64,000 bases of DNA from NCBI GenBank assembly GCA_029783825.1, contig JAREIK010002964.1:745791-809790 (forward strand). Reading direction: 5' to 3'. This DNA comes from Sapria himalayana. Lineage: Eukaryota > Streptophyta > Magnoliopsida > Malpighiales > Rafflesiaceae. Shown in pieces: positions 1-13,259 of the stretch (position 1 is its first letter; the number at the start of each line of letters is the position of its first letter). The notes beneath the pieces are model-generated. The model had not been told where the DNA came from, did no database searches, and saw only the letters and a program-made list of their open reading frames with translations. Made by a program: the position numbers and the translations under genes.

Positions 1-3000
1 TCCCCTTTAGCATTAGTGTTAATTGGCATCTACTTTTTTGGAAGGCGAGGTACACTTATGTGATCATAGATTTAATAGTAGTAGTAGTTTGAGCTCTACA
101 TTAGAAGCACGAGGGATCTATCTATATAAATGAGGTAATGACTCCTCACATAGTATGGTACAATGCATTTGAGTAAGCCTAGTTGGGCATTCTAGCTTCC
201 ATTTTCTCCTTACAATACAAGGGGAAGTATTATTTCCTAATCCTACTCCTTATATAACGAATAAAGAATCAATCATACTACGATCATAAAATCCAAAGCT
301 ATCAATAGAACTATCGGCCTAGAACCTCCAATCATAAGAAGCTTATGAGACTCTCATGATGAATTTGACTAAGACTCCCCTATCCCCTAGCTAATATAAT
401 ATAGTTTCAGTGGAATTAGCAGACATAGAATACGTGACATGCACATACTATGAATAAGACCCCTCGTTTGTATAGAATTATATCATGGCTATACAAGCCC
501 GAATACTACTACAAGTACTGCTGCCAAAGATATCTTCTCTAACCTCACATCCTTACACCAAGAAAGGTACTTTGTTACAAGTAGGGAACTCAATATCTAT
601 CCATTAAAAAACTCATTGATGCACTACTCTCTTAAAAAGGAAGCCATAAAACAAGGAATGAAAAAAAATAATGAAACAAATGCAGAAACTACAACATCCC
701 CTTAGCTTCTTTGGGTTGGCTCATTATGTTCCTTAGTAAGCAGATTGGAAGAACTTCAAGGAACTTGACCCTTGACCTTATTGGCTTTATTACTTTCTTA
801 GTACACCATCGAAGCTACTATATCATCAGCAAAAAAGTTCTTACCCCATAGGTGAAAAGCAATAAAAATGCCTAACAAGAAAACAAAGGGGCTAGGTAAC
901 TACTCTTTAATGCTTAAGCATGGGCTTCTAGTCCTTATCCTACTAGCACTAGATAGCTAGAAATTGATACTCCAATTGAAATTGTATGAGCTACTTACCT
1001 TATTAGATTAACACTCAAAATGGCTCAATAATCTACTTGAAAACGAACTATCCAAAGAGGACCTGAGCTGGCTTTCAATTTTAATTTATTTTTTAGGCAT
1101 ATGAACACTCCTACCAAGACTTCTTCTAGTAGTTGGACTGGGTGGGACTAGATAAATTAACCATTGGACGACTCAAAATCTTAATAATTTTCTTGGGGGT
1201 GAGGAATTACTGCAACATGCTAATCAAGCAACTCACAATAGCTTTGAACTTACTCCAAAGCTAAAAATGTTACTTCTTATTGATTCTACCAAGACTAGTG
1301 AGGCTTCTACTTATACTACTATTAGGTTTAGAAATACTTTTACTAAGATAGGTGTGCATGGATCATCCATCCAGATCATCAGACTAAGAGGAAGCATAGC
1401 ATATTCTTGCAAAATGAAGGATGTGCAATTGTGGTCATGATATATTAAAAATGTGTCAATTCCCTTTGAGCTAACTAAGAACTAAATAAGCCAATTGCAT
1501 CAACTTTGATAGGTGGGCACTACCAACCCCAGTCATTTAAAAAATGGTTGATTCCAAGGGATAGAATCCTCATTATCCAAGTGGAAAGGCATGGCCTATA
1601 AAGAGGAAAACTCAATCTTGAACCAGGAATAAAGCCCTGCAAGAGGGGTTAAGTTCATTACCTCAATCCTAGTTTCACCACTACAATAGGTTTAGTAGCA
1701 AAATCTAGTTTTTACAAGCTCAATTAGGCAAAGCTAGCATTTTGAGTTTAGTAGCACCTTTTCTTTTTTTTTACTTCGGTAACCACCCATCGTAGGATAG
1801 GCTAGCTACTAGCTTGCTTTTAATAATATCTTGAAATATGTAGGATAAGAAGAACATCACTTCTAGATAACTAGAATATCATAGAGAAGCTAAGATGGTG
1901 GAGGGAGATGGGCCCATATCTCATCTCATGTTCATTCTATGTTCGCCCAGGAATGTAGTGCAGCCTAAGGTAATGCAATTATTGAATTCCATTCAAGTGA
2001 GCTGTAGGCTTAGGTAGTGACAAACCTATAGAATTCCCATAGTTTATATTATAAACTTTCTAGCATGTAGTCTTCATGCTCTTATCAAAATGAGCACTAT
2101 ACTCTTTTTCGATAAACATTAGTTGATTTTTTCACAATGAAATGGAATCTCATTTTTTATGGAACTCTTAGAATTACATTGGCTTGTTTTCTTATCTAGA
2201 TGAGATATTTGATTCTCAAAGAGTGAGGCTTTCCCTTCCCATTGAGGGAAAAGAATGCATAAAGTAGTATGTACTATGCTGGAGGAGATAAAGCTCCATA
2301 TTAATATTAACGAATTACCTCCCTCTACTTTTCCCAAGTAAGTAGAACTAGAAAATTTTCATTCACTTAGTGAAATTATTTGACACAAGGATCAACCAAT
2401 TGACCAAGGAGACCAAGGTTCATCATTATTCCTAAGAGAAAGAAGGACGAGTTGTTGAAAGAAAAATAAAAGACAAACAAACAAATGAAATGAATGATGA
2501 ATCTTTATAGGATCAATCAAGTCAGATAGCACTGGCAGATCAATGCATAGGATACATGATATGGAAAAAAGAAAGTAAAACCAATCAACCATTTATAAGC
2601 ACATAATCACTCAAGCAATTGTACAAGAATTAAATGCCAATATCTCAATTTCAATAAAATCTAAATTAAGAACATCCAAATTACACCATCAAAGCCATAA
2701 GCTTATACCTTTTCGAGCTTATTAAATCTAGTTATTCACATAATCCTATTTGACGTAAGGCTATTTACTCTAGTCATCAAAAGCTCATGGAGAACCAAGT
2801 GATGCATTGTAGTTAAAGAAGCTAAATTTCTGAGGAAAGCAGCATTGCCTGCCCCATGGTAATTTCTAATCATTATTTTTATTTGACCAATGGAAGAGTA
2901 GTAAAATTCACTTGATTGGTTGGAGAGGAATGGAGACACTCATGAAAGACTTTGTAATATTTTAAACCTTGCTCAACATTAATTGGTATGCCATTCCCTT

Positions 3001-3069
3001 AGTCTAGTCTATTTCTTTGAACTTCTCTCTGGAAAAAGAAAAAGTTTGTTGGTTAAGGCCTCATCTTTA

Positions 3070-3077
3070 GTGTATCC
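3070..3077 (+). other. Unoccupied target site corresponding to hAT-4
   Basis: The 8 bases GTGTATCC lie in copy A exactly where copy B carries hAT-4. In B the element is flanked by GTGTGGCC on the left and GTATAACT on the right, and both resemble this site. The flanks on either side (TTTAGTGT before, AATTTGGTCAT-like sequence after) are continuous here, so copy A shows the state before insertion. Confidence 0.75.
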
Positions 3078-3391
3078 AAATTGGTCATTTTAATTTCTTT
3101 TACTAAAAACCCTCCCCCGATCCCTTGTTGTATTGGTATAACCTTAAAGCTTCCTCTTTCAGAAAGACACAAGTGCTAGGCACCTATTAATAGAGAAAAT
3201 CAAATTTCCTTTATGCTAGTTCCTTGTCTTATTAAAGAAATGTCTATTCGTGGGGTCTTAAGTCATGGCATACCTACTTTTAGCTCATAGTTTGACTCAT
3301 GCTTTTGCTTTACCCTATTTAGTTAAAATAAAGGGGTTGTTCTCCTCATTTGAAAGATAGATGAACAATAATGGGTTTCACGTAGCTCCAT

Positions 3392-3399
3392 AGTGAAAC
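3392..3399 (+). other. Unoccupied target site corresponding to hAT-5
   Basis: AGTGAAAC in copy A corresponds to the duplicated AGTGAGAT / GGTGAGAC that flank hAT-5 in copy B. The surrounding words (CACGTAGCTCCAT before, TAGTCACT after) are shared and uninterrupted here. Confidence 0.8.
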
Positions 3400-4544
3400 T
3401 AGTCACTAGCTACAGGGCAACCAACTTATTCTCCGACTTCTTAAGTTTTAGGTAGGCCCTCAAAGTACTAAAAATGGTGTTAGTGAACTTTTCATTACAT
3501 ACTCAAAAGTGGCTCTTACTCTGAGAATTCCTAAAAGTGACATAAAATACTATCTCCATTAAAGAAATATTGGACAATGAAGATATTTAGCAAAAAGTAC
3601 TCACTCGTTATCTAGATATCTCTTTATTTACCAATTCCAATGTATTAGTAAAAACATATCAAGTCTTTGGGAGTTTATATACGTTATAATTGTCTGGTAA
3701 AGTAAAAAAGTAAAAAAGGTTCAACTCAAGTAAAAAAAAAAGAAAGAGAGACTAAACTAATTAACTTACTTTATATCTTCATATAAATAGATGTTGACTC
3801 AGTCTAAACAAAAGAATTGATACCTCTAATAATAGAACAAATATTAAAGAAAGGACCATATTCAACTAGATTTATTACTTTCAATCTTTTCTATATTCAT
3901 ATAGATTGAGTTGGTGTTCCCATGTACAACACATCCCAAAAAGTAATTGTTGCAACTATGGTATGGGTTGCATGAACAACTTCTTTGTAATTCCATCTAT
4001 CCAAGGTGCGATAACTCAACTAATGGGTTGACCCATCTAAGCAGATGGATCTTTCATCTTTAGGATCTGGCCTTCTTATAATTTGACTTCAAGGCACCAT
4101 TTGTGGATACACTCAAAATACTATTCATAGTGTCTTAAGACCTTAGCCTTTGTTACTTATTCCTAGACACCACATAAGCATAAGACTATTGTTTAATTCA
4201 AGCAATCAACTTTGTGTGCTTCATTCATATACTTAAGGCCTTATTTTGTAAGTTATTTTCTCGCTTAATCAAAAGCACACTCATTCTTATACGAGAAATA
4301 GTTGACTTGGCTGCAAAAAAGTTCCCTGCCTACTTACTTCTTTTGAAAATTCCAATCAAATACGTGAGAAAGTAGATATTGGCACTTGATGCTTATTTCT
4401 TTTTTATAAAATCACCTTAGGGGGAAGACTTTGTAGATTAACTATGTAACTTCAACTTTCCTTTCTTTGACCATATTTTATTCACTTCTGGGCAAAGTTC
4501 ATTTCCAACTAGAAAGGTTAATAATAAGTTCAACAAAACAAAAT

Positions 4545-4624
4545 GTTATATAATTTCTTGATGTTTCTCTTTCAAGAAACTATATAACTAGATATTGCTT
4601 TGTTTATCTTTCAAGAAACAAAGC
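4545..4624. repeat. Two adjacent short hairpins
   Basis: The first hairpin (4545-4588) has 17-base arms with one mismatch around a short loop. The second (4597-4624) pairs GCTTTGTTT with AAACAAAGC. Both loops carry a TTTCAAGAAA-like stretch. The equivalent place in copy B (about 44.1 kb) is degraded. No function is evident. Confidence 0.4.
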
Positions 4625-7600
4625 AAAATAGTTATAAGGTTGCAAAAGAGTATGGAAGCTGACTTTGCTAATAATTAGTTTAGGATGAACTCACCAAAAG
4701 GTTTCTTCCTTATATACCATATTATATATGTGTTTAGAAGAACATTGCCACTCAGACAATTAATGAAAGCAAGGTGAGAGTCCTACTTATTCTTTGTTTC
4801 TATTCTTTCTTAAGTGGGTAACTTTTTATTATAAAGTTGATGATTTGTTTGGCCTTGGGTGGTTGATCGAATGAAGACTCAATTGTGCCATCATGGGTTT
4901 AACCTTTATATCTCTCCATGATCAATAAAGGTGGGGATGGACTCTTCCGATCGGCTATGACAGTCTATCTCTTCATCTTATATTCTTGGCATGATCTATG
5001 TGTTCAAGCTAGTAGATCAAATCCTAAGTTTGTCTCTTCGATTGGTTGGTTTAAATAATTATATTGGGTGGACTAAAGTCAGGTGAGAGGTATATCATCT
5101 GATCTTATAATAGGAGCATGTTAGTTTTTAGCTCAAACTCATTGATTTCAATGCTTTCCTTTTCTTTTTTAGTATGCATATTACTCTAGAGCTTTCTTTC
5201 TACTTTTCTTTTCCCATGGTTCACTAACAATACTCACCATTGAAAGTGATCTATGACTGCTATCTGGATCAATTGATGGAAATGGATCATGTCGTTATTT
5301 TAGAACCTTGGGAATGAGGTTCAAGGGTTACCATAAATAAATAGATGAGTTTGTTTCAACCATTCATACAAGAATGTCAACTGGGTTTCCAGGGCCATAA
5401 TAAGCCACTAAAGATTTCTTCTATCCCTATGGGTGGGTCGCATGACAATGCCTACTCTGTGGTCTATTGAATAAACCTAGGAAGAGCCAAGCAAGGAGAA
5501 TCCCATTAAGGGACAAAACAGATCTTTCTAACTCTTTTATATCTTTATTTTATGCTAATGAGTTTTTAGTCTTAGGAATGAGTTTCAAAACTTTATAGCA
5601 CCGTGTGTGCTTCATTAAAGAATGGATTCTATCTATTAGTTTGGTATGAGGACATGTTGCATAGATTATTTCTTTCTATGGTCTCACATAAAGCACTTTA
5701 GGTATCTATAGTGATGGTCGACCAATCCATAAAAAAATATCATAAAAACTAAGCTCTTGGGTGAGGAACAACTATTAGGTAATGGTTATCTTATTAGTTG
5801 CGGCATGGGGAAAGAAGATTAGCTCTAGTTTTCAAGCTTGAACTAGGGATATGTTATAAATATCTGAACTATAAGGGATTGGGCCGAGAGAGTCCGATAG
5901 GACAAGGTATGATATGAAGGGGCTATGAAGTCTTGCCTTCTTTTAGCTATTATATAGAGTCATTTAATTACTCATCTTGAATAAGGTGGGAGTGAGGGCT
6001 ATAAGGATGAAAGGTTCTCGCGGAGAAAGCTCAAGGTAGAGGGCAAGGTATCATCTTCTTCATGGTCTACTATAGAAAGCTTGGGAAATTCAATTCTATC
6101 AGCTCCAACAAGGTAATTATCATGTGTTAATAGAGTTCTTGGGCTTGGGGAAGAGGGGGATCTTTTCACATCAAAGATTCCCACTAGGGAGAGGTCCTAG
6201 TAAAAGCATGGATTCTCAACCTTGATTTTGTGGGGGGATAGGTCAGAGCCAACATTGAATAAGAATAACAAAATTTTATTCTTAGTGACTATGAACGAAT
6301 AATTTCTCATTGATGAAAAAGAAGGCTTTTTTCAAATATAGAAGAATTCTTGGCCTTTAATTTGGAAACTGAATGATAAAAGAAAGATTGATGGGCTATG
6401 CCTTTTAGGATAATTAACAAAGAGATGAGAATAAACTTTAAGAACTAACAAAAACAACCCTAATTAAGGTGCGAGGGGGAAGAAATGCTTCCTCCTAGCA
6501 AGATTTAAAGCTATTAGATTTAGCTTAAATAGTAAGCCAAGAGGGAATCTGTCAATTCTAAGCCAAAAGGCTAGTGAACAAGATGAGGCTCCTATTTCTT
6601 TCTTATATCCAAATAGAAAGAATAAGATCTCATGTGCTAGCTAGAATGCTAATTAGGATGATGCCTTCACTTCATTCTCTAAATAATGGGAGAGGGCTAT
6701 TAAAAAAAGGCTGCCTTAAGGGCAGCTTTTAGGCCTTCTATGCTCATTTAACCTTGACCTAGAAATATAGAATAAGAGAAGAGAGATCGTTGCATAGAAA
6801 GATTAGTAATTAATGCTTATAGCTTAGGGTAATTAGTGTTTTAATAAACTATGATTTTGCATGGCCATTTCAACTCCTATTTTTTCACCCCCATACTTCT
6901 GCTCATCCTAATGAATCTATTTGATCCATTATTAGTATTTATCTTTCTCAAGCTCAATCAATATCCACTTTTTGAGAAAAAGAATATAATGTATGAGCTA
7001 TCTCACACTTTCTAGCATGAGATAAGGGTTCTAGTGGTCCAATCAAATAGGTTTTAAGTCATAGTTCAAGGGGACAAAGATAGCTGTTAATAGTAAAGAA
7101 TGACGGGATGCTTAAAATTTATACAAAGAATCATTCTTTTCTTTTCTTTCCTAAAAAAATAGTCATGAATTTGCTGACATCTTAATAAGTATTGAACTAT
7201 ATTCATTCTATTTTTTTAACATAAGTTCATTCCTAAAAAACAAAGTTTTTTTATGATGCTTGCGCCAATCATAGATAGGATCCTTCTCACTAACCATGGC
7301 TAAAGGTTTGCCCATGGAAACTAGATGTCAAAAACTCATAAAAAGATTTTTGGTTAACTTACTCTTTGTCTTCTTAGAACTCTTTTTCCCTTATGTTTAA
7401 TCGAGGCTAGAGTTTGCCTTTCTCTTCCCAAAAATTTTATTTAAAGTAAAGGGCTATGCCATTCTATCGATTAGAAAAAGTTGAATCCAATACAAATTAA
7501 GTAAAAATGATGGTCATTTGAATCAATAATCTTGATATCTATGAATGAGTTCATGCTATCGATCATTCATACAAAAAACATTCTAAGCTCTAATCGAACC

Positions 7601-9070
7601 AAATTTTCTCATAACCTGAAACATCCAAGCAAGGAGGAGAAGCAAGAGCAAGGGTTTATCCACTTGCAAGGTCAGAGAAGTAAAAAGTAGTAAAGATAGC
7701 AAAGATGAGGGTTTTTTGTAGAAGTTTTGAAAGGAAACCATGGAGATACAAGAGAGAGTTAGTAAAAAATAAAAGGTTACTTTTTAGCTAAAAATCAAAG
7801 GGGAACAATAAACAAATGTTGAAATTCAAGGAGATAGGTGTTATGCTCTAATCAAGACCTCTTATGCTTGGTTGCTTGTACTTGACCTTAAATTAATGCC
7901 AATGACTTTTAAATAAAGTTTTCTTTCTTCCTAGTAGGGACGTACTTGGCTTTCTCATAGTGCACAATGTTAGTAGAAAAGATGCGGTTCCATTGATCGA
8001 GATGGTTCGGACTCCACATTGGCATCAAGGGTACTACCCTTTTCAAGTTCTAGTCGTAGTCCCTCCAATTAGATAAAAGAAGAAATTCATTTAGATGTTA
8101 TTTAGTATAGCATCAAAATGAAAGAAGCAAAAGAAGGAGAGCAAAAAAATTAAAAAGTTACCAGGCTATCAAAGCTTTCTTTTATTACACATGTACATAT
8201 CTGCAACTCCGATAGGAGAAATAGATTAAAAATAGTTTGACATAACGAGCCATCCATTCCTTGGTCATGAGTGAGTTGGAACTAGGTCAATGTAACTCTA
8301 CCTCTTCCCTTCACCCCTTAACTTTAAAGTGAGAGACACATACTTCCTTAGCCTACAAGCATGCTTGCCTACCTCTCATGAAAAGATGGAAGCATACAAT
8401 CTACCATTAATACTATCACTTCTCTTATTTGAGTTGATAAACTCGCTTTGGAACTTTTATCTAGGTCAAGGAGTCCTCATACTTGATGCTATGAAATTTA
8501 GAGCTAGTAAGCTATTCTACTATGTAATAAGAGGGTCTTAAAAAGGCTTGTCCAACAATGGCCCTTTGATATAGAATGGATTATGCTTACTGCCAATACA
8601 TGAAAGAGATCTCTTTCATTTGGAAATGTTTTGAGTGAGGCCTATTTTAACAATCTAATTGCTAGAAGAATCTATTGGAAGGGTTTCTTCCCTAGCCCTT
8701 ATTGTGGGATATTCTACTAGTATTTATACTATAGTTGACCTAAGATCTTGAATTGACTATTATTGTACTGGCTGAATGGCCTGTTGTTTCATTCGGAGAC
8801 ATTTACTAGTGACTTTATACTAGAGCAAGTAAAGGAAGATCTTCTAGTTTGGCTTCCATATTAGAATCTTTTTCAAAAATATTTAGTGAACCTTAGAATG
8901 GAAGACATGAACCTAAAAGCCTTTGATGGTATACTTTTCTACTACTAGTCTCTTGTTTAGCATCTGATCCTGCTACAATAGTGGACCTTGAAAGAACCTA
9001 GCCTAGATAGCTTAGTGACTTCCTCAACTGACAATACAATAAAAGAATAAGAAAGTTCATTGCCTTCTGT

Positions 9071-9087
9071 TAACACTACTAAAAATT
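9071..9087 (+). repeat. CACTA-1 left target duplication and terminal inverted repeat
   Basis: The 3-base target duplication TAA (9071-9073) is followed by a CACTA-type terminus beginning CACTACTAAAAATTACG (9074). The partner terminus on the other strand begins CACGAATAAAATTTAC, ending at 20664, with TAA again at 20665-20667. Confidence 0.88.
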
Positions 9088-9930
9088 ACGATAATACTGA
9101 CCAAAGTACCGACCATAAAATTTAGTTGGTAATTATTATCCAAAACACGACTAGCTACCGACCAAAAAAGGGTCTCGAAAAAAAAAAAATTTCCTACCAA
9201 AGACCTACCATAATTACCGACTAAATGTTTTTAGTTGAGAATTGGTATGTAGTGTGTTTATCGAATATAGTACCGACTATTTACCGACCTATTATAATAA
9301 TTGGTTGGTAATTACCGACCTATCATAATAATTGGTTGGTAATTACCGACCTATCATAATAATTGGTTGGTAATTACCGAACATTTCACGACTAATTTAG
9401 AGATCCAAACAGACGAATAGGAGAAAAATACTTCCGATCAAATTTCCGATCAACTACCGACCATATATTACTGACCAAATATAATTGGTCGAGAATATGG
9501 TATGTAAATTAGGATGGAATATGTGAAAAATATTTTTTCATATTACTGCCCATTTAACGACTAAAAATATATAACCTTTAAAAATGGTCGGTACATTAGT
9601 TATCCAATATATTTATAAGGTCGTAATCACCGACCAATCTACAGACTGAATATTTAGGTAGTAATTACTGACTTTTTTCATGACCCCATTACCGACCATA
9701 ACTACCAACCATAACTCTCGACCAAATGTTTTTGGTCGGAAATTAGTCACTGAATTAGGATGGAAATATCTAAAAGAAATTACCGACTGATTACCGACCA
9801 TTTAATGACCAAACACATATCACCATTAAAATTGGTCGATAAAGTGGACTTCCAGCTACTTATAGATTTTTTGTCACCGACCTTTTATGGACCATAATTT
9901 TGGTCGGTAATTCATTGTTTTAATTTTTTG
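9088..9930. repeat. CACTA-1 left subterminal repeat region
   Basis: Many short motifs of the form TTACCGACC or its complement GGTCGGTAA are scattered in both orientations over about 850 bp. In En/Spm elements, subterminal motifs like these bind the TNPA protein and are needed for transposition. Motif density drops after about 9.93 kb. Several copies carry C-to-T or G-to-A changes (for example TTGGTTGGT), as expected from decay of methylated sites. Confidence 0.8.
9282..9374. repeat. 31-bp tandem repeat, three copies, in CACTA-1 subterminal region
   Basis: Three back-to-back 31-base units start at 9282, 9313 and 9344. Each contains TACCGACC at one end and GGTTGGTA near the other, so each unit is itself a small inverted pair of the subterminal motif. 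The units differ at only about one position, so this amplification is younger than most of the element's decay. Confidence 0.85.
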
Positions 9931-11380
9931 ATTTGAAAATTATTTGCTAAGCCATTTAGCCATAATTCCTCGCAACTCTATTGATTTTCCAAATTTGAGC
10001 CGACTGTAAGCATGAAAACACAAAAATTTTGATTTTTCTACTGAATTCATGTAAGTTTTTCTTTGTTCTTCTCCTTCAAATTGCTTATACACATTTCATT
10101 CTCTTTGAATTATATATAGATTTTTGGAAGTTCATTTTTTCGTATATTCAGGTATTAGGTTTGTTTTTCTCCTCCTTATTTCTTAATTTTTGCTTCGATT
10201 TCATTTAACATAACATGATTTTGACTCGACACAATTAATTAAACTATAATTTTTCATTTTTTATAATTTGTTCATCTACTATATATATTTTTAGGGTTTT
10301 AGTGATTTTGATTTTAATTACATGATGTTTGCATTCAAATTAATCTTAATGTTAATTGTTTATAATAATATATTATTATGACATTATGTATATGTCTATA
10401 CTTAAATATATATAATGATTAATATTAAATCAAACTTTTATATAATGTTAATCTTAAATGTCTATAACACTATATATAAACTTTTCACTTGGGTCTAACC
10501 TGTAGTATCCATAATTTATTGCATAGTCTCTCTCTTTGTACTACTTGTTGATAAATTATGATTTTGTGTTACTATAATTTAATGATCATTAAAATACACT
10601 CTAATATTTACACAAATTACTAGTGTTATGGCTAATCATTCATGTAAGGGCAATACATAGTTTTCCATATGGAAACAATAAAGACTTTTTTTTTTATAAA
10701 AATAATACAATAATTTTATGTGGTATGTAATATACTTCACATTTTCACTTGATATTTTAAGATACCTCAAAATAAAAATATTTATAAAAAAATCTCCCTT
10801 TTAAAAAATTTTAATAAAGCATACCCCAAAATTAAAAATAATTATGTTTTATAGCTCTTAAGTAGTAAAATCCTGAATTGCACTCTAATCATTAAAAGAA
10901 TTCCACCTCTCCCTACCACATCATCATTAAAAAAAATAAAAAAATAAATATTAAATAATATTTTTGAATAGTATTTTTTTTAAAAAATAAACATATATAT
11001 ACAACATACATTATATGTAAAAATACATTTTTCAAAATGTATACACCCAATATGTTTAGAAAAGAATATATCTTGTATATATTTTTTTGAAAACTTATAC
11101 AATATTATGTGTTTATATATTTTTTAAAAACATATATACATAGCATACATTTTCTACTTATATATCTTTTTTCAAATATGTGAATACATTTTTGAAAACA
11201 TATACAATATGTTATGTGTATACATTTTTGAAAAAACATATATACACAATATCCTTTTTCTATGTGTAAATATTTTTTTCCAAAACATATATATGCATAT
11301 AATACGTTTTCAAAAAACATATAAAGTATATATATATATATATATATTTGAAAACCTATAAAATATTATATGTATAAACA

Positions 11381-11426
<46 letters not shown>

Positions 11427-12106
11427 CGTTTACATTTTCTATGTAGGTATATATACACAAAATACTATATTAATTATATATTTTTTTTCAAAAACACATA
11501 AATATACTTTTCATATATGTTTTTCAAAAACATATATATAGTTTATGTATACTCAATACTTATCAAAAATAGTAGTTTTTTTTTGTTTTTTTAATGATGA
11601 TTACAATCACTTTTGAAAAAAAAACATATACACAATATTCACTTTCTGTGTATATGTTTTTTCAAAAATGTATATACACATAATATATGCATAATTATAA
11701 AGGTTTTATGCATAATTATATATAATAATTAAATTTACAGCATATATTTAATATATAAATGTATATATAGTAGTATATAAAATAGTTTTTTACTATATCT
11801 ATGCCTATACATTACTATATGTATAAATATATACAATTAAATGAACAAATATATATACCTACATGTATAAATATATGTTTAACTAAATGTGAAACTATAT
11901 GTATAACCACATGTAACAATATTTTTAATTACATGTATAATAACACACAAAATTATGTTAAACTATATGTGTATAACTATATATAAATATTTGTATAACT
12001 AAATAAATGTCTATATAATTATATTTAACTATATTTGTAACAATATATACATATATATATTCATATAATTAATATCAAAATATTTGTTGATTTTTTTTAA
12101 CTAGTT
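9931..12106 (+). other. CACTA-1 AT-rich leader with minisatellite-like stretches, no gene
   Basis: About 2.2 kb lies between the left subterminal repeats and the first TNP2 codon. The first part (to about 10.3 kb) could be untranslated leader and intron: a candidate splice donor, ATGTAAGTTTT, sits near 10048. From about 10.9 to 12.06 kb the DNA is built from variants of AAAACATATATACACAAT and ATGTATAAATATAT in both orientations. Open frames here are low-complexity (Tyr, Ile, Cys, Asn-rich) and are not genes. Confidence 0.5.
11327..11424. repeat. (AT)n microsatellites
   Basis: Two runs of alternating AT, roughly 11327-11348 and 11384-11424, are separated by AT-rich sequence that includes AAACATTTTT. 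They lie inside the CACTA-1 leader. Confidence 0.9.
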
Positions 12107-13230
12107 ATGGAAGATGATCGTGAATGGATGTACAAGGGTTGAATAGTGAATGAAATGTTCTCTAATGAAAGGGAGATAAAGTTAATGAATTTGTTGAGTT
12201 TGCTCTGAGACATCCTAAGTGTGTAAATGGTGGCATAGATATAAGGTGTCCTTGTGCTTTAGTTAAATGTCAGAATAAAAAGTTTTTGAATTTTGAGACT
12301 ATGAAGCAAGTCCACCAGAGGTGTTCAAGTTCAGTACAAGTGTCAGTAAGTGAAACTAATCAGATGGTCTCACATAATATTAATCACATTGCATACCATA
12401 AAATGGTTTTTGATGATATGATTCGAGCTATGACATGATTCGAGCTAGAGAAAAACCTCTATATGAGGAAAAATCTAAGCATACTCAACTTTCTGCGGCC
12501 ATGAGGATGTTAGAAATAAAGTGCAGACATATATGTTCATAGGTATGGTTTGATGATATGTCTAAATTCATTCATCAATTGTTGCCAAAAGATAATCTGA
12601 TGCCATTGGATTTCTATAGCACGAAGAAGTTAGTTAGAGGCTTGAGATTACCCGTACAAGTCATTCATTGCTATGTGAACAACTATATGATATACTGGGG
12701 TGATGATAGTGACCTTAATAGTTGTAAAATATGTGGTCATGATTGGTACAAGCAAAATGTTAGGGGTTCAGGAAATAGATTATATATATGTAAGTTGAAG
12801 GTATCGTATAAGAAGATGCATTATTTTCCAATACCACCTAGGTTGCAGAGATTGTATGCATCAACCGCAACTGCTAATGAATTGAGGTGATATTGAGAGA
12901 ATCATATAGAGGATGGTAAGATGTGTCACCCTTCTGATGCTTCTGCTAAGAAATATTTTGATGGGTGTTTTCCTAATTTTTTTTGAAGTTCGAAATGTTA
13001 GGCTGGGTTTATTTGCTGATGGTTTTCAACTAAAGGTGTCAACCGGGCCAGGCAGGGCAGGCCCGGTACGACATGGAAAAATTTCGTGCCTGGCCCGTGC
13101 CGTGCCCGAGTAAGGCACGAGTCGTGTCGTGCGGTGCCTGACCCAGCATGGTTCGGTGCCCATGGCATGGCACACCGGCACGGGCTCGTCCCGTCTCCCC
13201 CTTGCTTCGCCCCTCCCACAAAAAAGACCG

Positions 13231-13259
13231 TAGGTCGGGTCTGATTGGACCCGACCCGC
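13231..13259. repeat. Internal inverted repeat shared by hAT elements
   Basis: GGTCGGGTC is followed after a short loop by GACCCGACC. The same structure occurs in hAT-3 (34298-34329) and hAT-5 (42712-42737), so it is an ancestral internal feature of this family. Confidence 0.7.

Larger units (their letters stand above)
1..9073 (+). repeat. Giant background repeat, copy A, part 1
   Basis: This is AT-rich, CpG-poor, apparently non-coding DNA. It aligns by eye, in the same orientation and with scattered indels, to about 38.91-49.26 kb (base 35 matches about base 38949). Parts of it align inverted to 50.24-56.36 kb and 59.4-64 kb. The long stretch without genes holds this repeat and little else: I found no tRNA, rRNA, promoter or conserved protein domain. 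The reading frames of 60-73 codons in it are mostly not kept between copies. Relative to B and C, copy A lacks roughly 250 bp near 6880 and roughly 500 bp near 7560. The repeat is interrupted at 9073/9074 by CACTA-1 and resumes at 20665. Its origin is unknown; a decayed mobile element or a giant tandem repeat are both possible. Confidence 0.75.

Noticed and set aside
1..9073. Possible organelle-DNA insertion (the word usage of the background recalls plant mitochondrial spacer DNA)
   Set aside because: I found no recognisable mitochondrial or chloroplast gene, tRNA or rRNA fragment. Without a search this is only an impression.
11327..11424. (AT)n tract considered as an origin or matrix-attachment element
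   Set aside because: Simple AT repeats are common in transposon leaders, and nothing else supports such a role.
11801..11986. 61-codon frame rich in Tyr, Ile, Cys and Asn
   Set aside because: It is low-complexity translation of ATGTATAAATAT-type repeats in the CACTA-1 leader.
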